64,000 nt of DNA from Prevotella sp. UBA4330 (GTDB lineage Bacteria; Bacteroidota; Bacteroidia; Bacteroidales; Bacteroidaceae), in assembly GCA_002394385.1 (NCBI GenBank), contig DGTS01000038.1, forward strand, positions 163,796 through 227,795, written 5' to 3'. Shown piece by piece: positions 58,518 to 64,000 of this stretch. The notes below the pieces were generated by a model. The model did no database searches and was not told the origin of the DNA. It saw only the letters and a program-made list of their open reading frames with translations. Within the stretch, counting starts at the first letter, position 1. The number at the start of each line of letters is the position of its first letter. A program made the position numbers and the translations under genes.

Positions 58518-59468
58518 ATGATAAAACTGAACATAGACCTTCCGGAAGGGTTTCTTGACGAAGAAGAGCGCGACGGATATGTCGTGCCCGCAGAGATGAA
58601 ACAGGTGTGGGCAATACAGATGGATTTGCTCTCCCGCCTAATTGACGTGTGCCGCCAGAACAACATAAAGATGTGGGTGGGAGGCGGCACTCTGCTGGGA
58701 GCCGTCCGCCATCACGGCTACATCCCTTGGGACGACGACGTTGACGTGATGATGCTTCGCGAGGAGTATGACAAACTGATGGCTGTTGGCAAGGATGCCT
58801 TCGAACAACCTTACTTCTTTCAGAACGCATACACCGACTCAGGCTATTCGCTGGGGCACGCACAGTTGCGCAACAGCCAGACGGCAGCAATACGCCCGGC
58901 AGATTCTTTCAAACCATACAACCAGGGCATCTTCATAGACATCTTTCCCTTGGATGCCGTGCCAGAAGACCTTTCGCTGAGAGTCTCTACAATAAAAGAA
59001 AGTAACCGTATCAGACGATTTCTGAAAGCAAGGGACACTAATATCCTATATTCGGGAAGACTGACGCTTATAGGCAGGAAACTGAAAGCGCGCAGCGCGG
59101 TGAAGAAACATGGATGGAGCAACATCTACCGCAAGAGCGAAGACCTGCTGAGAAGAGTCTCGATAGACGACTGCCGATATGTGGCTGTGCGCTCGTTCAC
59201 AGACGATAAGTTCCTTTTCGACAAACATATATTCGACGAAACGGTGTGGATTGACTTTGAGTATATCAAGGTGCCAGTGCCAAAGAAGTATCATGAGTTC
59301 CTCACGGTGCAGTATGGCAGCGACTATATGACACCCCGGCACGACTCCACAAACCACGGCGAACTGGTCTTCGACACCTCGCGCAGTTACAAGGAGGTGC
59401 TCCCAGAGGTGAGAAAAGCGTTCAAACACTCCTTGTTTAAACGCTTGTGGGAAAAGATTTCAAAATGA
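58518..59468 (+). CDS. LicD family phosphotransferase
   Basis: A 316-residue protein. The LicD motif set is MWVGGGTLLGAVRHHGYIPWDDDVDVMM in order (near 52-79), the nucleotidyltransferase-like GG...DxD site, then NQGIFIDIFPLDAVPED and PRHDSTNHGE near the end. LicD enzymes add phosphocholine or another phospho-substituent to surface glycans. The start is the ATG at 58518 (MIKLNIDLPEGF); upstream in-frame codons lie in the repeat tail. It converges with the glycosyltransferase at 59481. Confidence 0.9.
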   Translation: MIKLNIDLPEGFLDEEERDGYVVPAEMKQVWAIQMDLLSRLIDVCRQNNIKMWVGGGTLLGAVRHHGYIPWDDDVDVMMLREEYDKLMAVGKDAFEQPYFFQNAYTDSGYSLGHAQLRNSQTAAIRPADSFKPYNQGIFIDIFPLDAVPEDLSLRVSTIKESNRIRRFLKARDTNILYSGRLTLIGRKLKARSAVKKHGWSNIYRKSEDLLRRVSIDDCRYVAVRSFTDDKFLFDKHIFDETVWIDFEYIKVPVPKKYHEFLTVQYGSDYMTPRHDSTNHGELVFDTSRSYKEVLPEVRKAFKHSLFKRLWEKISK

Positions 59469-59480
59469 CTTACGGCGGTA

Positions 59481-60395
59481 TCAATAACGTCCCAGACGCT
59501 CGTTGATACCGTCTTTGTATGCTGCCCACAGGTTGCCGATGTCCTTCCATCCGTAACCGCGACGGCCGATGGTGAGCCACAGGGCAGTGGCAAGATAACC
59601 CGCGAGGCTGGTCAGCGTGCGGATATAGCGCACACCGAACGTCGTTCCATAGTGATGATTGAAGTATGCGGAGTTGCGCACTTGGTAACGCCGCTTCCAT
59701 TTCTTCTTCTTTTGCTTCTCTGCCCATGTGTCCTCAGAGAAGAACTTCTCCTTCTGCATGATGGCATTGGGCACATAAACCACACGGAACCCTGCCTTCA
59801 CGGCGCGCAGGCTGTAGTCGGTGTCGTCGTAGAAGATGAAGAGGTCTTTGTTCGGGTAGCCAATACTCTCAACCACCTCGCGCCTTATCAGCGGTCCCTC
59901 GAACACCATTCCCTCTATGTCAACAGGCTCCTTGACATCGGCGGTCAGCCTTCCCTGATGCATAGAGGCAAAAGTGCGGGTGGTGTCTATCCTGCGGCAC
60001 TCGTTGACAAACACCTCGCCAGCCTGTATGCGGCGCGGACAAAGGATGCCAATGGGCGGTTGCGGGGCGGCAGTCTCTTGTCCGAGAGCGACTTTCAGCA
60101 GTTCTGACAGACAGTCGGGTTCGGGGAACACGTCGTCGTCCATGCACCATATCCAGTCGGCTCCAGCCTCATAGGCGTACTTGATGCCAGTATAGAAACC
60201 GCCCGAACCGCCCACATTGGGCTGCGTGATAACCTCAATGCCGGTCTGTTCGTCGAGCCACTGGCCCGTGCCGTCGGTAGAACCATTGTTCACAACGACA
60301 ACAGACGACAGCGCAGAGATGTCTTTCAGGCATCCTATGACACGCTTCAGCAGTTCTTTCCTGTTATATGTAACAACAACAGCAGTTATCTTCAT
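59481..60395 (-). CDS. Family 2 glycosyltransferase (GlfT-like)
   Basis: A 304-residue GT-A enzyme. The N-terminus is KITAVVVTYNRKELLKRVI, with NNGSTDGTGQWLD (near 36-48), PNVGGSGGFYTGIKYAYEAG (near 59-78) and the metal site WIWCMDDDVFPEPD (near 82-95). FYDDTDYSLRAVKAGFRVVYVPNA further on is the acceptor/catalytic region typical of galactofuranosyl- and rhamnosyltransferases of this subgroup. A hydrophobic C-terminal stretch may attach it to the membrane. With glf and the WbbI-like gene it suggests a galactofuranose-containing glycan. Confidence 0.88.
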   Translation of the reverse strand: MKITAVVVTYNRKELLKRVIGCLKDISALSSVVVVNNGSTDGTGQWLDEQTGIEVITQPNVGGSGGFYTGIKYAYEAGADWIWCMDDDVFPEPDCLSELLKVALGQETAAPQPPIGILCPRRIQAGEVFVNECRRIDTTRTFASMHQGRLTADVKEPVDIEGMVFEGPLIRREVVESIGYPNKDLFIFYDDTDYSLRAVKAGFRVVYVPNAIMQKEKFFSEDTWAEKQKKKKWKRRYQVRNSAYFNHHYGTTFGVRYIRTLTSLAGYLATALWLTIGRRGYGWKDIGNLWAAYKDGINERLGRY

Positions 60396-60407
60396 CGCTA
60401 TCCTTTC

Positions 60408-61463
60408 TTATTTAAGTGCACTCAAAGCCTTCTCTACGGCAGCCTTCAGGAATGCTCCGTTCTTCAGACGGTCGCTGAGATTGCGTACGTTGCTACGCAT
60501 TGTCTCTATCCGCTCCTGCTCCAGACTGGGCAGCAACTGCTGCAACTCGTCTATCGAGTCGATGCAGAAGCCAACGTTCTCGCGCTCGATGATTGGTGCC
60601 ACTGCCGCCTGTCGCCAGATGATGACGGGCAGTCCGGCACGCAGATAGAACGACACCTTGTGCGGGGAGTTGTATCTGAGATACTCGCCAAAGTTTCCTG
60701 TGCAACTCTCGGTGCTGTCGCCGTCCCACACCAGTCCGAAGTCGGCGTCAACAGTGCTGATGAATTCGTCGGCAGGCAGGAATCCGTGGAATATCACCTG
60801 CGGATTATCCTGCATGTCAGGCAGTCCGTTGCGGTTGCCAAAGACGTGCAACTGATAAGGCAGCGTAGCCTTTGCCATGTCGAGCATAAACGCATTCTTG
60901 CGCATCGACAGCGCGCCGGCATACACTATCCTCAAGTCTCCCATCCCCTCGGTCGCTGCCTCAACCTTATGCTCTGTCTTGTCTTTTGACTCGCTCTTTG
61001 AACGGTAGTCGAAGAGTCCGAGCGAGCCGGTGGGCTTGCTGAAGCCATGGTCTATCAGCCATTGCCTCATCACCTCGTTCGATGCAATGACATAGTCGGT
61101 GTTCATGAGCCTGCCGATTTCCTTCTCCACCGTAAGTCGCTTGCGGCGGAAAGAGCCGAGGTCGTGAATCAGCGTTATGGTCTTGGCACCACGCCAGCGT
61201 GCCACACGGCAGACGAAAGAGAAATATTTCTTATGCGGGTATTGCAGCACAATGCGGTCTCCCTTGCGCACAGAGCACACATAACGCGCTATTCCTGCCA
61301 GGTCAACGAAGAAAGCAGCGATTTTGCTGCGGTGACCCGTGCGTTTGTTGGCGATGTTCACCGCCCCCATCAGCGCCAGGGTGTCCTCATTGTCGGTCTT
61401 GGCCTTGTTTCCAGAGCCGTCAGTGCTGGGATAGTTTTTCGACAGATAACATAGTCTTTCCAT
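60408..61463 (-). CDS. GT-B glycosyltransferase, probable galactofuranosyltransferase (WbbI-like)
   Basis: A 351-residue protein starting MERLCYLSKNYPSTDGSGNK. HDLGSFRRKRLTVEKEIGRLMNTDYVIASNEVMRQWL (in order, near 114-150) fits the N-terminal domain of beta-1,6-galactofuranosyltransferases. GLVWDGDSTESCTGNFGEYLRYNSPHKVSFYLRAGLPVI (near 245-283) fits their C-terminal nucleotide-sugar domain. The start is the ATG at 61463; a TTG five codons upstream lies in the heptamer array and is unlikely. It is 12 nt upstream of the GT2 gene and 18 nt after the kinase-like gene, so the three form one minus-strand operon. Confidence 0.78.
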   Translation of the reverse strand: MERLCYLSKNYPSTDGSGNKAKTDNEDTLALMGAVNIANKRTGHRSKIAAFFVDLAGIARYVCSVRKGDRIVLQYPHKKYFSFVCRVARWRGAKTITLIHDLGSFRRKRLTVEKEIGRLMNTDYVIASNEVMRQWLIDHGFSKPTGSLGLFDYRSKSESKDKTEHKVEAATEGMGDLRIVYAGALSMRKNAFMLDMAKATLPYQLHVFGNRNGLPDMQDNPQVIFHGFLPADEFISTVDADFGLVWDGDSTESCTGNFGEYLRYNSPHKVSFYLRAGLPVIIWRQAAVAPIIERENVGFCIDSIDELQQLLPSLEQERIETMRSNVRNLSDRLKNGAFLKAAVEKALSALK

Positions 61464-61469
61464 GCAAAC

Positions 61470-61497
61470 AATGTTCAATGTTCAAAGTTCAATGTTA
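61470..61497. repeat. Heptamer array at the stop codon of the LPS-kinase-like gene
   Basis: Four units: aatgttc, aatgttc, aaagttc, aatgtta. On the minus strand it encodes the final NIEL and the stop of the gene at 61482, exactly as the complementary array does for glf. Confidence 0.85.
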
Positions 61498-62243
61498 AAC
61501 GGTAGTCCGTCCTTGTTCTTGTAATGTCGCCAGAAGTTGCGGCGCAGGCGCATCACCACTTCCTCGCAGGTGTTGGCATCGAAGCCTCGTGCCACGGCGT
61601 AACTGCGCACCATTATACTGATAAGTTCCTTCGAGCCCCACATCTTCTTAAGGTTCTCGCAGCCCTTCAGCATGCCCACTTCCTTGTTGAAACGCATGCG
61701 GTTGATATCTACAAGACAGAAATGGTATAAGCCATGGGAGTCTTGTTTCCACAGTATGTTGCCAGGGGTGTAGTCCAGATGCAGTATGCGAGCGTCATGG
61801 ATGCGTGCCGAGTATTGTCCCAGAGCCTCCATCAGCGGAGCGTAGTCGCTGGTTCTGCCGTTCGCCACCTCATACATGGTGTGCCCGTAGTCGCACTGTA
61901 TGCTCACAAAGAAAGAGAATCCCAGTATGCCCCCGCTGCGCTGCTCGATGTAAGCCACAGGCTCTGGCGTGTCGATGCCTGCCGCCTGCAACAGTTCGGG
62001 ATACTCGAAGGCACGCCTCCCCTTGGCCTTGCGCAAGCCAAGAGAATAGACGAGCGAGTTGGGGAATCGCGGCTTATGGTAGCGTTTCACGTTAAGCATT
62101 AGTCCTCCTGGAGCGTCCATCACCTTGATGACATTGCGCAGGTTGTATATTTCGCGCCCCTCGCTCTCGAACCTTTCGGGCATTGTCTTGAGCCATTCGC
62201 GCAGACCCTCATACTTCGGGTTTATGCGGATAGTTGTTTTCAT
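61482..62243 (-). CDS. Lipopolysaccharide kinase (InaA/KdkA/WaaP-like) family protein
   Basis: A 253-residue kinase-fold protein. The catalytic loop is HLDYTPGNILW (near 154-164) and the metal site is the D of LVDINRMRF (near 176-184). The nucleotide-binding Lys is probably in NVKRYHKP. The family phosphorylates heptose or Kdo in the LPS inner core. The -7 box TATATTTG ends 5 nt before the ATG, so the message may be leaderless. It heads the operon with the two glycosyltransferases. The C-terminal NIEL derives from repeats. Confidence 0.85.
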   Translation of the reverse strand: MKTTIRINPKYEGLREWLKTMPERFESEGREIYNLRNVIKVMDAPGGLMLNVKRYHKPRFPNSLVYSLGLRKAKGRRAFEYPELLQAAGIDTPEPVAYIEQRSGGILGFSFFVSIQCDYGHTMYEVANGRTSDYAPLMEALGQYSARIHDARILHLDYTPGNILWKQDSHGLYHFCLVDINRMRFNKEVGMLKGCENLKKMWGSKELISIMVRSYAVARGFDANTCEEVVMRLRRNFWRHYKNKDGLPFNIEL

Positions 62244-62248
62244 GGGTG

Positions 62249-62256
62249 CAAATATA
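62249..62256 (-). promoter_or_regulatory. -7 element right at the start of the LPS-kinase-like gene
   Basis: TATATTTG (62256-62249) followed by CACCC and the ATG. The usual 5-7 nt distance to the transcription start would place the first transcribed base at about the A of the ATG. Confidence 0.5.
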
Positions 62257-62269
62257 CAAATATTTTTTA

Positions 62270-62440
62270 TAATGTAGAACAGAGAATGTAGAATTGATAA
62301 TGTAGAATGTAGAATTATGTAGAACGGAGAGTTTAAAGTTTAGAGTGGAGAGTTATGATTACAACTAAGGGTTTGGTTCAATGCGTACGTTCTTGAATGG
62401 TAATCATAACTCTAAACTCTCAACTCTCCACTTTCCACTG
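62270..62440. repeat. Short-unit repeats in inverted arrangement
   Basis: TGTAGAA/TGTAGAATTGA units (62271-62330) lead into GAGAGTTTAAAGTTTAGAG, GGAGAGTT and ATGATTAC. The inverse (GTAATCATAACTCTAAACTC, TCAACTCTCCAC) follows at 62399-62434. It forms a long hairpin between the kinase-like and Crp-type genes. Confidence 0.65.
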
Positions 62441-62444
62441 GGAA

Positions 62445-63059
62445 CTATATTTTCCCTTCTTTCTGCAGTTCCGACAGTGCGCGCGAGAGCGACGGCCGCG
62501 CCACACCCATGTGCTGAGCCAGTTCGGTCTGGTTGGTTACCGGTCCGTTCTCCTTTATATATTTCAGCAGTCGGTCCTTCAGAGTCATCGTGGTGAAGTC
62601 GGCAAGTCTTAGTGACAAGAACTGGAATCTGTCTGATATCTCACGCACGATGTTCAGCATCAACTGGTTGTTTCGCCTCGCATACCTCAGCAGTCGGTCG
62701 CGCGGTATCAGCACCACCTCGCTGTCAACAGCCGCCTGCACGGTGGTAATGAAGCGCGGTTCGGTGGCAAAAATAAAGGCGGGCACCATGAACGTCGGCG
62801 CCTGCAGCGTCTTCACTATCACCTTCTTCTTTCCTTCCTCGCCAAACAGGTTGTTCACAACCCCCTCCGAAAGTATCATCAAGCCTTTCACCTCGTCGCC
62901 CTGGTGCGCTATTATCGCGCCTCTTTTGTATTCCTTGATGTTACCTGGGTTGGAATAAACCATTTCTGTCAACTCTTCCTCGCTGATTCCCTCAAAGAGT
63001 CTCGACTCCATCATTCTGTGAATATCCATGATTTCGATTATGTTTTCTGCCGGATGCAT
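62445..63059 (-). CDS. Crp/Fnr-family transcriptional regulator
   Basis: A 204-residue protein. The cyclic-nucleotide-binding-type beta-roll is at about 15-125 (RGAIIAHQGDEVKGLMILSEGVV, FMVPAFIFATEPRFITTVQA). The C-terminal winged helix has LKDRLLKYIKENGPVTNQTELAQHMGVARPSLSRALSELQKEG in order. It lacks Fnr cysteines, and no heme motif is visible, so the signal is unknown. Start choice: ATG 63059 or the later ATG 63029 (MDIHRMMESRLF). A promoter about 310 nt upstream (63372-63403) leaves the 210-bp hairpin element in the leader. Confidence 0.88.
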   Translation of the reverse strand: MHPAENIIEIMDIHRMMESRLFEGISEEELTEMVYSNPGNIKEYKRGAIIAHQGDEVKGLMILSEGVVNNLFGEEGKKKVIVKTLQAPTFMVPAFIFATEPRFITTVQAAVDSEVVLIPRDRLLRYARRNNQLMLNIVREISDRFQFLSLRLADFTTMTLKDRLLKYIKENGPVTNQTELAQHMGVARPSLSRALSELQKEGKI

Positions 63060-63105
63060 CGGCAACCAATATTTATTTAAGTTTAGGAAGTTATGAAGAC
63101 ACTGA

Positions 63106-63317
63106 ATTTATGCGCCCCAAAGGGGCAACAGGTACATAGCCCAAGGCAACACCCTGGGTATAGGTGCACCCCCTATATACACGCCCTGTAAGGGCAAAAG
63201 CATTTTCATTTTCCCGTATGCAACAAATCTTTTGCCCTTACAGGGCGAATATACTATGCTCATGTGTTACCCAGGGTGTTGCCCTGGGCTATGTACTTGC
63301 TGCCCCTTCAGGGCGTT
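63106..63317. repeat. About 210-bp multi-hairpin element, copy B (inverted relative to copy A)
   Basis: The reverse complement aligns over its full length with 21947-22155: outer CCCAGGG hairpins, the CGCCCTGTAAGGGCAAAAG boundary and a core containing AGATTTGTTGCATAC. It lies between the Crp gene and its promoter. Confidence 0.75.
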
Positions 63318-63371
63318 TCGTCGCAGTTGTTCAACATACTTCCGACACTTCAAATACTTACATTATGTATG

Positions 63372-63403
63372 CAAAAGTAATATAAAAACTATAAATAAAC
63401 AAT
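63372..63403 (-). promoter_or_regulatory. Probable promoter of the Crp/Fnr gene
   Basis: On the minus strand: ATTG (63403-63400), 20 nt, TACTTTTG (63379-63372). It implies a leader of about 310 nt. Confidence 0.5.
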
Positions 63404-63653
63404 TTACATCCAACTTTTTTGCATAAGAATAGCATGTATGAGCCGTAATTAACGTTAATGTTGTAGCAAATGTTACACACTTCTAATAAAAAAGGTTAAA
63501 ACACTTTCAATCCTTCCCCTTTTCTCTTCCTCCTGTATTCTATCTTTGTTTTTTTATCTAACTTTGCGTTTGTCTCAACAGTGTATGCCCTGATAATACG
63601 CATGTCATCAGCGGTTGACGACAAGGGCAGACGACACTTTACAGTAGTTTTTG

Positions 63654-63752
63654 CGGGGAGGGCTTTTCGGAGGCATGTGTGAAGCGATTCACGCCGCCTC
63701 TATTGTTTCCGGTTCTGATGCACTTTGTTGCATCCTGTCCTCCCCGTTTTTT
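63654..63752 (+). ncRNA. Candidate structured RNA with three-way junction and U-tract
   Basis: The outer stem CGGGGAGG (63654-63661) / CCTCCCCG (63739-63746) is followed directly by six T. Inside are two hairpins: GAGGC...GTGAA-GCGA-TTCAC...GCCTC (63670-63700) and GATGCA-CTTTGT-TGCATC (63717-63734). Upstream, TGCCCT/AGGGCA (63586-63591 with 63624-63629) and CTGAT/ATCAG add a further folded domain. Two -7 boxes (TATCTTTG 63541-63548, TAACTTTG 63559-63566) could start a transcript of about 180 nt. No protein frame fits. I cannot assign it to a known RNA family. Confidence 0.5.
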
Positions 63753-63786
63753 ATACACTTGAAAAACACCGAATACAAAAAAAGGT

Positions 63787-64000
63787 AATTATATACTATT
63801 TGACCCCGTGCTATTGACTCCCCGCCCCTGTAGGGGAGGGGCAGGGGTGGGGTCAGCGTTTTTGCCCGCACACAATATCTTCCATGCCCTCCTATCTTCT
63901 TTTATATCACTGACCCCACCCCTATCCCCTCCCCTACAGGGGCGGGGAAACATTGAGTACGGCTTCTTTGGAAACACTATTTCATTTATAGGGTCAAATA
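63787..64000. mobile_element. MITE-like element, copy 2 (inverted relative to copy 1)
   Basis: Ends are TACTATTTGACCCC and, at the window edge, GGGTCAAATA. G/C hairpin modules are at 63820-63856 and 63910-63948, and the core CACACAATATCTTCC matches the reverse complement of the core in 180-403. It may extend a few bases beyond the window. Confidence 0.65.

Noticed and set aside
63164..63426. Short open frames in the multi-hairpin repeats (also at 8541-8765 and 21929-22114)
   Set aside because: They translate the repeat itself (QGVALGYVLAAPSGR-type peptides) and appear wherever the repeat is; no promoter or ribosome-binding context.
1..64000. tRNA, rRNA, intact insertion sequence or prophage genes
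   Set aside because: Looked for T-loop strings, transposase motifs and phage structural genes; none seen.

Overview
This looks like a chromosomal piece of a Bacteroidales bacterium, most likely a Prevotella relative. Three things point there. Most upstream regions carry the Bacteroidetes promoter signature (TTTG, 19-21 nt, TAnnTTTG). Gene content is typical of the group: a PorZ-like type IX secretion protein, Bacteroidetes-type IspG, succinate/acetate-type CoA-transferase and GH127. Intergenic space is full of short heptamer and octamer repeat arrays. I saw no tRNA, rRNA, CRISPR array, intact insertion sequence or prophage.

Layout. 1-22 kb is core genes on mixed strands: the polA end, a CapA-like lipoprotein, an exported beta-propeller with a Cys4 knuckle, mutS, lgt, ychF, leuS, a yitT-rdgB-glycosyltransferase-porZ run, an acyltransferase/CotH fusion and a membrane glycosyltransferase. 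At 22.2-22.5 kb an AT-rich stretch has a cluster of DnaA-box-like sites (candidate oriC) just before nadA. 22.5-33.8 kb is nearly all + strand: nadA, two acyltransferases, rpoN and partners, purE, ispG, an outer-membrane barrel and a Pif1-HRDC helicase. 34.6-38.7 kb is an AT-rich operon resembling a degraded restriction or defence island: a small ORF, a WYL regulator, a methylase/specificity-like protein lacking catalytic motifs, a GIY-YIG protein, a membrane protein and a DUF1016 nuclease remnant. 38.9-46.2 kb holds a BASS transporter, a GH127 enzyme, an AT-rich UvrD-like helicase and a CoA-transferase. 46.5-49.1 kb is acpP-fabF-rnc on the minus strand. 49.3-53.7 kb is a five-gene operon (DUF4254, GT9, HD, coiled-coil protein, papain-like lipoprotein). 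55.2-63.1 kb holds an AsmA-like protein, a galactofuranose/LicD surface-glycan cluster and a Crp/Fnr regulator.

Most striking signal: between 53.87 and 55.08 kb two small-peptide genes (62 and 43 codons) have upstream regions of the same plan. Each has three TGTCGCA-type sites with identical spacing (inverted pair 31 bp start to start, direct pair 19 bp) at the same distance from the -33 and -7 elements. This looks like a small-peptide regulon.

Second theme: repeat families intrude into genes. A G-rich hairpin repeat lies in frame inside leuS and builds the signal-peptide region of the papain-like protein. A heptamer array lies inside ispG. Heptamer or octamer arrays supply the last residues and stop codons of at least five proteins (PAP2-like, PurE, Glf, LPS-kinase-like, Pif1). 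Two longer elements (about 215 and 210 bp) are each present twice, in opposite orientation.
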